Of a stretch of 64,000 bases of DNA, positions 57,358 to 64,000 are shown one piece after another (the stretch's first letter is position 1; every line of letters starts with the position of its first letter). The translations under genes were made by a program, and so were the position numbers. Source of the DNA: Salinibacterium sp. ZJ450 (GTDB lineage: Bacteria > Actinomycetota > Actinomycetes > Actinomycetales > Microbacteriaceae); NCBI RefSeq assembly GCF_011751885.2, contig NZ_CP061771.1, positions 2,480,001 to 2,544,000 of the forward strand, read 5' to 3'. A model generated the notes under the pieces. It searched no databases. It saw nothing but the letters and a program-made list of their open reading frames with translations, and was not told where the DNA came from.

Positions 57358-57443
57358 GCGCAGAACGGCAGTGATCGAGCTGGCTCGTCGGCGTGTCTTC
57401 CCAGTTGAGCGGCGTGTCGCGAGCAAACGCTGCCGTTCTGCGC
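57358..57443. repeat. Intergenic inverted-repeat element, family A copy 2
   Basis: Perfect inverted repeat GCGCAGAACGGCAG (57358-57371) and CTGCCGTTCTGCGC (57430-57443). The interior holds GAGCGGCGTGTCGC, the reverse complement of the interior word in copy 1. It lies between convergent genes, as does copy 1. Confidence 0.75.
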
Positions 57444-57476
57444 GGCCGGTCGCGTGCGACTCGTCGCGCGGCCGTG

Positions 57477-57716
57477 CTACTCGGGCTTTGGGGTGCCCAG
57501 CAGCGCCTTGAGTCGGGCCTCGGCATCCGGAGCAGACTGCGTCGCCGCCAGGTTCGCGTCGCTGACCGCCTGCACGATCTCGCTGCGCTGGATCTTGACG
57601 CCGCGTGGCGCTTCGATGCCGACCCGAACGCCGTCGCCCCGGGATTCGAACACCGTGATCACGATGTCGTCGCCAATCAGGATCTGTTCGCCGGCTTTGC
57701 GTGTGAGGACGAGCAT
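57477..57716 (-). CDS. csrA: Carbon storage regulator CsrA
   Basis: 79 residues. MLVLTRKAGEQILIGDDIVI and VRVGIEAPRGVKIQRSEI match the RNA-binding CsrA dimer fold. The C-terminal extension of about 20 residues (DAEARLKALLGTPKPE) is longer than in E. coli. It is last in the flagellar operon, 4 bp after motB. In flagellated Gram-positives CsrA represses flagellin translation and is titrated by FliW; no fliW lies in this window. Confidence 0.97.
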   Translation of the reverse strand: MLVLTRKAGEQILIGDDIVITVFESRGDGVRVGIEAPRGVKIQRSEIVQAVSDANLAATQSAPDAEARLKALLGTPKPE

Positions 57717-57720
57717 CCGC

Positions 57721-58527
57721 CTAACCTACCCCACCGGTTTCGGCCGCCACGCCCGCCAGCAGCGCGCGCACCTCGTCGGGCTGGTCGGAGAGCACCACGA
57801 TGTCGACGCGGCGGTTGAGCGCGAGTTCCTCGTCGGTGCCGCCCGCGGCCGCCGGGCGCGATGAGCCGTATCCGACCGCGCCGATGCGGGCGGCGGCAAC
57901 GCCGTTGTTCTCCACCAGGTGCCGCAGTACGGCGGTGGCGCGGCCAGAGGAGAGCTCCCAGTTCGTGTCGAACGGGAAGACGGAGGCGCGCAGGTCGGCG
58001 TGACCCTCGACCGAGATCTCGTATGGCGTCGGCGCCAGAACCGGACCGATGGCGTCGAGCACTTGGGGGGCGACACCGATCAGATCGGTGCGGTTGGTCT
58101 CGAAGTAGGTTTCCGAACCAACCAGGCGCACCACGAGCCCCCGCTCGGTGAGCTCGAATGTGACGGCGTGCAGCAGGTTCTTGGCTTCCAGGGCGAGCCG
58201 GATCTGCTCCTCCAGCGAGTCCAGCCTGGCCACCTCCAGCCGGGCGAGTTCCACGGGGCTGAACCCGACCGCGTCCTCCTCCATCAGTTGGGCTGGCACC
58301 ACGACACCCTCGGCGGTGTCGACGGTCTCGCTGGCCTCCGCGCCGAAGCCGGTGGCCAGCGAGTTCGCCAGCTCCTCGAACTTCTTCTGGTCGACGGTGG
58401 ACATGGCGAACAGCACGATGAACAGACACATCAGCACGGTGACCATGTCCATGTACGAGGCCATCCAGCGCTCGTCCGGATGCTCGTCAGGCACCTCGAC
58501 TGGCTGCGCGCGCCGCCGGCTGCTCAT
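57721..58527 (-). CDS. motB: Flagellar motor stator protein MotB
   Basis: 268 residues. N-terminal helix YMDMVTVLMCLFIVLFAMST with the essential proton-channel aspartate. The C-terminal OmpA-like peptidoglycan-binding domain shows ISVEGHADLRASVFPFDTNW, LSSGRATAVLRHLVE, IGAVGYGSSRP and LNRRVDIVVL. The start overlaps the motA stop (ATGA). Confidence 0.97.
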   Translation of the reverse strand: MSSRRRAQPVEVPDEHPDERWMASYMDMVTVLMCLFIVLFAMSTVDQKKFEELANSLATGFGAEASETVDTAEGVVVPAQLMEEDAVGFSPVELARLEVARLDSLEEQIRLALEAKNLLHAVTFELTERGLVVRLVGSETYFETNRTDLIGVAPQVLDAIGPVLAPTPYEISVEGHADLRASVFPFDTNWELSSGRATAVLRHLVENNGVAAARIGAVGYGSSRPAAAGGTDEELALNRRVDIVVLSDQPDEVRALLAGVAAETGGVG

Positions 58528-59309
58528 GCGGCCTCGGGTTCCGTTTTCTCTGCTTTCGGAAGCGCGTGCGCAGGAACCATGGCCCGCAGTCGCTCACCGA
58601 GCAGGCGCGGCTGGCTGCCGGACTGCACGGCCAGCATGCCCTCCATCACCACGTTCATCCGCTCGAGCTCCAGCTCGCTGATGCGCTTCATTCGGGTGCC
58701 GATCGGCAACCAGATGAAGTTGGCGGAGATCAGGCCCCACAGGGTTGCCACGAACGCGGCGGCGATCATGTGCCCCAGTTCGTCGGGCTGGGACAGGTTT
58801 TCGAGCACGTGGGTGAGCGAGACCACGGTGCCGATAATGCCGATGGTTGGCGCGTATCCGCCCATTGTCAGGAAGAAACGGGAGGCGATCCGGTCGGTCT
58901 TCGCGGTGGTGCTGATCTCGTCTTCGAGCAGGATGCGCAGCTCGTCGCCGTCCGTGCCGTCGGCGATGCTCTGCAGCGCCCGCTTCACGAACGGGTCGTC
59001 GGTTTCGTCGGCCTTCTGCTCCAGGGCGAGCAGGCCGTCGCGGCGGGCGACTTCGGCAAGTTCGACGATCTCGTCAATGCTCTTCTGGATCGGCGACACC
59101 TTGCCGATGAACGCGCGCGGTAGGGCCTTGACTGCGACGAGGACGTCCTTGAGCGTGGCGCTGGCGATTCCGACTGCGATGGTGGCGCCGAAGACGAGGA
59201 TCATCGGCGCGGGCAACAGCACAGAGGTGATGTTGGCGCCCTCGAGGACCATCATCGCGAGGACGGCGCCAAACGCGATGAGAATGCCGATTATGGTTGC
59301 GGGATCCAT
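58524..59309 (-). CDS. motA: Flagellar motor stator protein MotA
   Basis: 261 residues with four helices. MDPATIIGILIAFGAVLAMM at the start, MGGYAPTIGIIGTVVSLTHV and AAAFVATLWGLISANFIWLP in the helical core. Acidic and basic cytoplasmic loop (LAEVARRDGLLALEQKADET) contacts FliG. The start overlaps the flbD stop (TGATG). Confidence 0.97.
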   Translation of the reverse strand: MDPATIIGILIAFGAVLAMMVLEGANITSVLLPAPMILVFGATIAVGIASATLKDVLVAVKALPRAFIGKVSPIQKSIDEIVELAEVARRDGLLALEQKADETDDPFVKRALQSIADGTDGDELRILLEDEISTTAKTDRIASRFFLTMGGYAPTIGIIGTVVSLTHVLENLSQPDELGHMIAAAFVATLWGLISANFIWLPIGTRMKRISELELERMNVVMEGMLAVQSGSQPRLLGERLRAMVPAHALPKAEKTEPEAA

Positions 59310-59596
59310 CAGGGCTGCTTTCTCCCGTGGTGGGACACCGGATGCTGTGGATCCAGCGTCGAGACGAGCCCGAGGTGCACGGGGTGAGGTTCAGTCGCCG
59401 GCATGTCGCGTGCGGCGGCGAGGACGCGCGCCCGGTAGGCGACGATGCGGTCGATCACCGTGTCCAGTGGCTCGGTGACGATGTAGTTCGCGCCATCCAC
59501 CATGACCAGGGTCGTATCGGGGTGGGCGTGGATGCGCTCGATGAGGTCAGGGTTGATAGCGAACTGACTGTCGTTCAGTCGCGTGACAACGATCAT
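59309..59596 (-). CDS. flbD: Flagellar FlbD family protein
   Basis: 95 residues. MIVVTRLNDSQFAINPDLIE, ANYIVTEPLDTVIDRIVAYR match the FlbD/SwrD family, which in Bacillus affects stator levels and motor torque. A 30-residue C-terminal extension (ATEPHPVHLGLVST) is not typical. It normally follows flgE directly; here 1.8 kb intervenes. Confidence 0.94.
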   Translation of the reverse strand: MIVVTRLNDSQFAINPDLIERIHAHPDTTLVMVDGANYIVTEPLDTVIDRIVAYRARVLAAARDMPATEPHPVHLGLVSTLDPQHPVSHHGRKQP

Positions 59597-59644
59597 GAGC
59601 CCATCCCTGGTGTATTCGCGCCCGTCCTGGGCTACTCATCAAGC

Positions 59645-59693
59645 ACTATCGGCCGCTCCGGCACCGTCGTTAGATGCCGGAGCGGCCGATAGT
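59645..59693. repeat. Perfect 19-bp inverted repeat upstream of flbD
   Basis: ACTATCGGCCGCTCCGGCA (59645-59663) and its exact complement (59675-59693) flank an 11-nt loop. There is no U-tract on either strand. It could be a strong terminator, an operator, or the edge of inserted DNA. Confidence 0.75.
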
Positions 59694-59801
59694 AAGCCAG
59701 GTACCCAAAACGGGGTACAGGAATGTCGACACACTGGGGGACAAGCACCTATACAGTTGATGAGCCGCGCAACTCTCCCCCTCACCTCCCCCGGATTACT
59801 C

Positions 59802-60098
59802 ATGCCTACCTTCACCCACTCGATGCTGCTCGTCGGCATCATCACCGCTGTCTCAGGTTGTACGGATGCCAGGGGCCGCCTAACTGGCGGCCGAAGTGTT
59901 GAGTTGCTCACTGCCCTTGGCCCGATCGACATCTTCGTCGATGCTGACGACGCCGCCGAACAATTCGTCCTCAGTTCGCCGGCGGCGCTTCCCGTAGTGT
60001 TCCTCGAACATCCGACGGGCGCGACCGAGTTTCGCTTTACGTGGGATGCGTTCATGGCGCGAGAGCCGGAGTCCGCTGGGCTCATCCGGATGAGCTGA
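59802..60098 (+). CDS. Small protein of unknown function within the flagellar locus
   Basis: 98 residues from an ATG at 59802. A hydrophobic start (MLLVGIITAVSGC, possibly a short signal or buried strand) is followed by GRSVELLTALGPIDIFVDAD, DAAEQFVLSSPAALPVVFLE and TEFRFTWDAFMAREP. The frame is open further upstream but that part overlaps the inverted repeat and is not coding-like. Not recognised. It is on the strand opposite to the flagellar genes and is followed 4 bp later by an SGNH-like gene. Confidence 0.6.
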   Translation: MPTFTHSMLLVGIITAVSGCTDARGRLTGGRSVELLTALGPIDIFVDADDAAEQFVLSSPAALPVVFLEHPTGATEFRFTWDAFMAREPESAGLIRMS

Positions 60099-60102
60099 CG
60101 AC

Positions 60103-61047
60103 GTGCTGCAACGCCCCAGCCCTCGACAACTTTCACGCGACTCGAACCACTTGCGCCGCTTTCATCGTGTACCTCAGTCCCCCGTTTCCGAAAAAGTTGA
60201 TCCAGTGCATTTCCGTTCCGTTCCAACGCCCGATTTAGCCGCGCCGACTTGCGATACGGGCGCCTTCCCGTCCATTGCTTGGACCGCGACGACGTTCGAC
60301 CCGCGACGAGGGCTGGCGCCGGTCTTCCGCTGCTGGAGGAGCCTCATCGCGTGGGACGAGCGGGGGTGGAGGTATCCTGCCGACAGGCCGGTCGCAGTGG
60401 CACGAAGACGAGGGGCACAGCAGACACGTATCTTGTTGATCGGTGATGCCCCAGCTGCGGGGTTCGGTGTGGCCACTCACGAGTTGGGTATTGCTGGCCA
60501 CACCGCGCGGCGGCTTTCGACGCTCACCGGGCGCGGCGTGGAGGTAGACGTGTTCGCGCATCCCAAGCTCTCCATGCGGAACCTGGCTCGACGCCTCCAG
60601 CACACTCACCGTGACTTCGCCCGCTACGACGCCATCGTCCTCATGCTGAGCACGACCGACGCACTCACCCTCACCAGTCCACGCGCCTGGCGAAAGCAAT
60701 TGTTGCGCGCACTCTTTTTGCTCCAGAGCGTGACAAACGCTCCAACTCTCGTCACGACCACCGCGGACCTGGGCGCGATCGAGAGTATGTGTCCCGCGCG
60801 ACGCTCCATCGCTGGGCGGCACTCGACACGGTTGAACCGAGAAACCAATAAAGTGAGTGAGGCACGCGGATACCCAATGATCGAGTTAACCTCTGCCCCG
60901 GATCTCGAATCCAATACTTACCAGCTGTGGTCAGAGTCCATCTCAGCGGCCCTCGCGGCAGCACTCGGTCCAACGCCTCGCCCATCGCCCGATCGGGCGG
61001 ACTCACCGTTCACCACAGCAATCATTCGCTCGCAGGCGGCGGCCTGA
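60103..61047 (+). CDS. SGNH/GDSL hydrolase-like protein with altered motifs
   Basis: Up to 314 residues; the true start may be later (GTG at 60201 or 60386). The core fold is visible: TRILLIGDAPAAGFGVATHE, LGIAGHTARRLSTLTGRGVE, YDAIVLMLSTTDALTLTSPR, RAWRKQLLRALFLLQ. In related actinobacterial SGNH proteins I expect GDS at block I and GxND at block III; here they read GDA and STTD. So the usual nucleophile seems absent, and the block V histidine is not evident. It may be non-catalytic. Confidence 0.7.
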   Translation: MLQRPSPRQLSRDSNHLRRFHRVPQSPVSEKVDPVHFRSVPTPDLAAPTCDTGAFPSIAWTATTFDPRRGLAPVFRCWRSLIAWDERGWRYPADRPVAVARRRGAQQTRILLIGDAPAAGFGVATHELGIAGHTARRLSTLTGRGVEVDVFAHPKLSMRNLARRLQHTHRDFARYDAIVLMLSTTDALTLTSPRAWRKQLLRALFLLQSVTNAPTLVTTTADLGAIESMCPARRSIAGRHSTRLNRETNKVSEARGYPMIELTSAPDLESNTYQLWSESISAALAAALGPTPRPSPDRADSPFTTAIIRSQAAA

Positions 61048-61049
61048 AA

Positions 61050-61343
61050 ATGAGTGAGCACCGGAACCGGCGAGTGAAGATGGTCGACCCGACCTTTCCG
61101 TGCCCTGCGTGCGGCTCCCGCACCAGGACCGTCCCGAACCCGTATTACGGAACAGGGCTTTCGGTCAACAAATACGTGGTCCAGTGCTGGAAATGCGACT
61201 GGACACGTCTGGCACGAGAGTCTGTGGCCCGCAAGCGGACCCCCGCGGCCGCCGACGAAGGGAAGCCAGACACTCCTGCGACCGTCCTCACAAGCGGCCG
61301 CGGTATGTGGAGGCGCTTGCGCAGAGCAAGGACAGTCCGGTGA
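61050..61343 (+). CDS. Small zinc-ribbon protein
   Basis: 97 residues from an ATG at 61050, just after the SGNH-like stop. Cysteine pairs FPCPACGSR and VQCWKCDW form a one-domain zinc ribbon within residues 15-55, followed by a basic tail (RGMWRRLRRARTVR). Probably nucleic-acid or protein binding. No family recognised. It is the last gene of the rightward trio. Confidence 0.7.
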   Translation: MSEHRNRRVKMVDPTFPCPACGSRTRTVPNPYYGTGLSVNKYVVQCWKCDWTRLARESVARKRTPAAADEGKPDTPATVLTSGRGMWRRLRRARTVR

Positions 61344-61437
61344 TCGAGTGATCAAGGTGAACTCGCGGCGGCGCCCCCTACAGGGGTGAGCCGCAAATCG
61401 TGATGCAGGACGACCCAGCGCCTTCATCTCAGCCTTG

Positions 61438-62640
61438 TTAGCGCTTGAGGTTGGTGAGCTCCTGCAGCACCTCGTCTGAGGTGGTGATGATGCGGGCGTT
61501 CGCCTGGAAGCCGCGCTGCGCGACGATCAGGTTGGTGAACTCCTGCGACAGGTCGACGTTCGACATCTCGAGCGCGCCGGTGAGCAGCGTGCCCATGCCG
61601 GCACCGCCCGGCGTGCCGACCTGCGCGGCGCCCGAGTTGAACGTTGCCCGGTATGCGGAGGAACCCGCCTTCTCGAGACCGACCGGGTTGGCGAAAGTGG
61701 CGAGCGCGATCCGGCCGATGGGCTCGGACGAGCCGTTGCTGAACGATCCGATGATGGTGCCGTCCTTAGACAGCGTGAACGACTCGAGCGTGCCCGCGGT
61801 GCGGCCGTTCTGGTCGGTGAAGGACGCTGTGGTGATGCCGGCGAAGCCGGTGAGGGTGGAGAGATCGATGTCGATTCCGCCTGCGCCACCCAAATTCAGT
61901 GGGGCGCCGAGGAGGCTACCACCGGTGAGAACACCGTCGGTGTAGGCAAGTGTGCCCGTGCTGGTGGCCGGCGGTGTCGCCCCGTCAGAACCGCTGACGT
62001 CCCACGCACCAGGGCCAGTGTTGGTGAATGTCAGCGTCATGGTTCGAGCAGCGCCCGTCGCGTCGAAGATTTCCACGTCTCGCACCAGTACGTCGCCCAC
62101 GAGCGCGTCACCCGGCAGGTTGCCACCCATGGCCGCCGTCGTCGTCGGTGCCGCGGGTGCGATCGCCTCGAGCGGGAGGGCGATGTCGCCGACCGCTCCC
62201 CCGGTGTTCACCGCGCCGCCGACCGCGGTCCAGCCCTGCACGATGGCGCCGTCGGGTGAGACCAGGCGGCCCTGCGCGTCGAAGTCGAACGAGCCGGCGC
62301 GGGTGTACAGGGTCTCGCCGCCGAGGCTGGTGACGAAGAAGCCGTCGCCCGAGATCATCATGTCGGTGGAGCGGCCGGTGGCCTGGGCGGAGCCCTGCGC
62401 GAAGTTCGTGGTGATGCCCGCGACCTGCACGCCGAGGCCGATCTGGGCCGGGTTGGTTCCGCCAACCTGGGCCTGCGGGGCTCCCGCGCCCTGGGTCATC
62501 TGCGACAGGGTGTCCTGAAACTGGGTGGCGGAGCCCTTGAAGCCCGTGGTGTTCACGTTGGCGATGTTGTTGCCGGTGACGTCGAGCATGGTCTGGTGCG
62601 AGCGAAGTCCGGAGATTCCGGAGTACAGGGAACGGAGCAT
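61438..62640 (-). CDS. flgE: Flagellar hook protein FlgE
   Basis: 400 residues. N-terminal rod/hook signature MLRSLYSGISGLRSHQTMLD, VTGNNIANVNTTGFKGSATQ. The middle is D1/D2-like hook domain (GDVLVRDVEIFDATGAARTM). The C-terminal FlgE/FlgG end is GALEMSNVDLSQEFTNLIVA, QRGFQANARIITTSDEVLQE. It is secreted by the flagellar type III system without a cleaved signal. Confidence 0.97.
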   Translation of the reverse strand: MLRSLYSGISGLRSHQTMLDVTGNNIANVNTTGFKGSATQFQDTLSQMTQGAGAPQAQVGGTNPAQIGLGVQVAGITTNFAQGSAQATGRSTDMMISGDGFFVTSLGGETLYTRAGSFDFDAQGRLVSPDGAIVQGWTAVGGAVNTGGAVGDIALPLEAIAPAAPTTTAAMGGNLPGDALVGDVLVRDVEIFDATGAARTMTLTFTNTGPGAWDVSGSDGATPPATSTGTLAYTDGVLTGGSLLGAPLNLGGAGGIDIDLSTLTGFAGITTASFTDQNGRTAGTLESFTLSKDGTIIGSFSNGSSEPIGRIALATFANPVGLEKAGSSAYRATFNSGAAQVGTPGGAGMGTLLTGALEMSNVDLSQEFTNLIVAQRGFQANARIITTSDEVLQELTNLKR

Positions 62641-62674
62641 GAGGTGTCGCCTTTCAGTTGAGGAGTCGAAAAAT

Positions 62675-63100
62675 TCAGGAAGCTGGTTTAGTGGTCACGC
62701 CGGAGATCGTGTCGAGCGCGACATCCACTCCTCCGACGGTGACCTGCGGAACCGGCCCGGCGTAGGAGACGGCCGTGGCGATGCCGGTGGTCGAGACGCC
62801 ATCGGCGTCGGTGTAGGTCACTTCCTGGCCGAGCAGCGCGGCCGCGGCGGTGCGCATCTGCAGCGAGAAGTTCTCTTCGTTGATGCCGGTCATGGCGGTG
62901 AGCTGCTCCATCATGGCCAGCTGGGTGGTCTGCCCGATCATCTGGTTGGTGTCCATCGGCGAGGACGGGTCCTGATTGCGCAGCTGGGTGACCAGCAACG
63001 ACAGGAACACCTCGTTGTCCATCACCTGCTTGGGCGCCCGCTCGGGGGCGCTGGTGTAAATTCCGCCGCTGGTGGTGGCGGCTACCGCATCTACTGGCAC
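62675..63100 (-). CDS. flgD: Flagellar hook capping protein FlgD
   Basis: 141 residues, GTG start. EVFLSLLVTQLRNQDPSSPM, DTNQMIGQTTQLAMMEQLTA is the conserved N-terminal half; the C-terminal half has LGQEVTYTDADGVSTTGIA. It is short compared with proteobacterial FlgD (about 220 residues), as usual in actinobacteria. It lies between fliK and flgE. Confidence 0.95.
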   Translation of the reverse strand: MPVDAVAATTSGGIYTSAPERAPKQVMDNEVFLSLLVTQLRNQDPSSPMDTNQMIGQTTQLAMMEQLTAMTGINEENFSLQMRTAAAALLGQEVTYTDADGVSTTGIATAVSYAGPVPQVTVGGVDVALDTISGVTTKPAS

Positions 63101-63115
63101 TGTGGTCTCTTTCTC

Positions 63116-64000
63116 TCAGGCCATCACGTCGATGGTGGATGCCGCGCCGTACAGGGCGGCGGGGGTTGAGCTGTGTGGAGCGAGCTCGCTCGACTCGTGC
63201 CGGGCTGCGGACTCTGCGGTTGGTGCTCCGCGTCGCGCCGATGCGTCGCGTTGAGCGTCATCCTGCGCGTCGTTCTGCTCCGGCGGCTGATTCTCGGACG
63301 ACAGGTCGAGGCTGGCGTTCATGCCGGTTCCGGCGAGGTCGCGGCGCAGGTCGGGCATGATCGCCCGCAGCGAGTCACGGCCGAGGTCGTTCGGGGCGAA
63401 CAGCTCCATCCGCACGCCCTCGCCGGTGACGTGGGCGCGCACGGTGACCGGGCCCAGGTTGTCGGGCGTCACGGTGATGGTGAGCACATGGTCACCGCGG
63501 CCGGCGTTCGCCAGGCTGAACAGCGGCGTGGCGAGCTGGGTGTTGAGTGGCGCGGTCGGCGCGGGGGTGGCGGTCGGGCTGCTGGCGGATGGCGCAGCGG
63601 ATGCCGTCGGTTGCAGGGCGGGCGCCGGTGGCGGCACGGGGGCGCTGCTCGGCGCGGGGGCTGCGGCCTCCGCTGCCGGCGCGCCAGAGGTGGCGAATTG
63701 CTCGATGGCGATACCGGATGTCGCCGAGTGCGTCCCCTGCGGGAGAGGCTGGGCTGTGGCGACGGCGGATGTCGAGACGCCGACAGTCGATGCTGCGACC
63801 GGCAGCGGGGCAAGGTCCGCCGCTTGGTCGGCGGAGGTGGCGGTGGCGGTGGCGGTGGCGACACCCGACTGTGCGGTGGGCTGAGGGACGCCGCCCGCCG
63901 GACCCGATGGCTGCTCGCGAGGGGGCACGGCGAGCGCCTCAGAGACCGACGGGGGCGGCATGGGGGCCGCGGTATCCGCGGCCGCAGCTTCGGTAGTTGC
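63116..64000 (-). CDS. fliK: Flagellar hook-length control protein FliK, 5' end outside window
   Basis: At least 294 residues; the frame is open to the right edge. An Ala/Pro/Ser/Thr-rich region, probably flexible, precedes the conserved C-terminal FliK domain: LTITVTPDNLGPVTVRAHVT, GVRMELFAPNDLGRDSLRAI, DLRRDLAGTGMNASLDL. FliK measures hook length and switches export specificity. flgD follows 16 bp downstream. Confidence 0.92.
   Translation of the reverse strand, partial: ATTEAAAADTAAPMPPPSVSEALAVPPREQPSGPAGGVPQPTAQSGVATATATATSADQAADLAPLPVAASTVGVSTSAVATAQPLPQGTHSATSGIAIEQFATSGAPAAEAAAPAPSSAPVPPPAPALQPTASAAPSASSPTATPAPTAPLNTQLATPLFSLANAGRGDHVLTITVTPDNLGPVTVRAHVTGEGVRMELFAPNDLGRDSLRAIMPDLRRDLAGTGMNASLDLSSENQPPEQNDAQDDAQRDASARRGAPTAESAARHESSELAPHSSTPAALYGAASTIDVMA

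Noticed and set aside
57640-57680. tRNA T-arm-like sequence (TTCGAATCCC on the minus strand)
   Set aside because: It lies inside csrA, encoding the conserved VFESRGDGVRVG segment, and no acceptor stem or anticodon arm surrounds it.
60235-60822. A 195-codon minus-strand frame in the flagellar-locus insertion
   Set aside because: It is antisense to the SGNH-like gene, whose fold blocks are recognisable; the reverse translation has no motif.

Overview
The window is GC-rich actinobacterial chromosome. Protein content and the frequent GCATCCG/GGATGCCG codon contexts suggest Microbacteriaceae (inference, no marker gene seen). Support comes from mca (mycothiol metabolism), DUF4245 and DUF4307 proteins, many GTG starts, and 1-4 nt start/stop overlaps (ATGA, GTGA, TGATG). 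The organism is flagellated: fliK, flgD, flgE, flbD, motA, motB and csrA lie at the right end. No rRNA, tRNA, CRISPR array or transposase was found.

Left part (1-14.7 kb), accessory in character. A partial SRPBCC gene runs off the left edge, followed by a divergent gene of unknown function. A PadR-controlled ABC exporter (padR, two membrane proteins, ATPase) reads leftward. A second leftward block encodes a lipoprotein, a membrane-fusion protein with a peptidoglycan-binding domain, a MacB-like ATPase-permease fusion, an ECF sigma factor and a probable anti-sigma protein. Small membrane or lipoproteins (one with a DM13 domain), one unrecognised gene and a PIN-like protein follow.

Central accessory region (about 14.7-22.3 kb). 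Some 3 kb has no credible gene but is full of structure: imperfect repeats, a run of small GAA-loop hairpins, AGTGCACT palindromes and a 62-bp tandem array of four and a half units. The array ends about 80 bp before a 934-residue primase-helicase gene. A Cys-rich gene, two small genes and strong terminators follow. This looks like the replication module of a plasmid, satellite or integrative element. No integrase, relaxase or attachment site was recognised.

Core region (22.3-57.3 kb). It holds ychF, a DEDDh exonuclease, mmsA, a secreted protein, rmuC, a phosphoribosyltransferase-hydrolase fusion, glpX and fba (gluconeogenesis/glycolysis), a sensor-kinase pair, ispH, xseA-xseB, carbonic anhydrase, fumC, an S4 protein, a PIN-PhoH ATPase, a class V aminotransferase-fold protein, an isoprenyl transferase, hemolysin III, mca, greA, ilvA, an AI-2E family protein, a four-gene ABC importer and a YcaQ-like winged-helix protein. 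Two families of intergenic inverted repeats occur, mostly at convergent gene ends.

Right part (57.4-64 kb). The flagellar genes read leftward but are split between flgE and flbD by about 1.7 kb carrying three rightward genes (unknown, SGNH-like, zinc ribbon). A perfect 19-bp inverted repeat lies at one edge of that segment.
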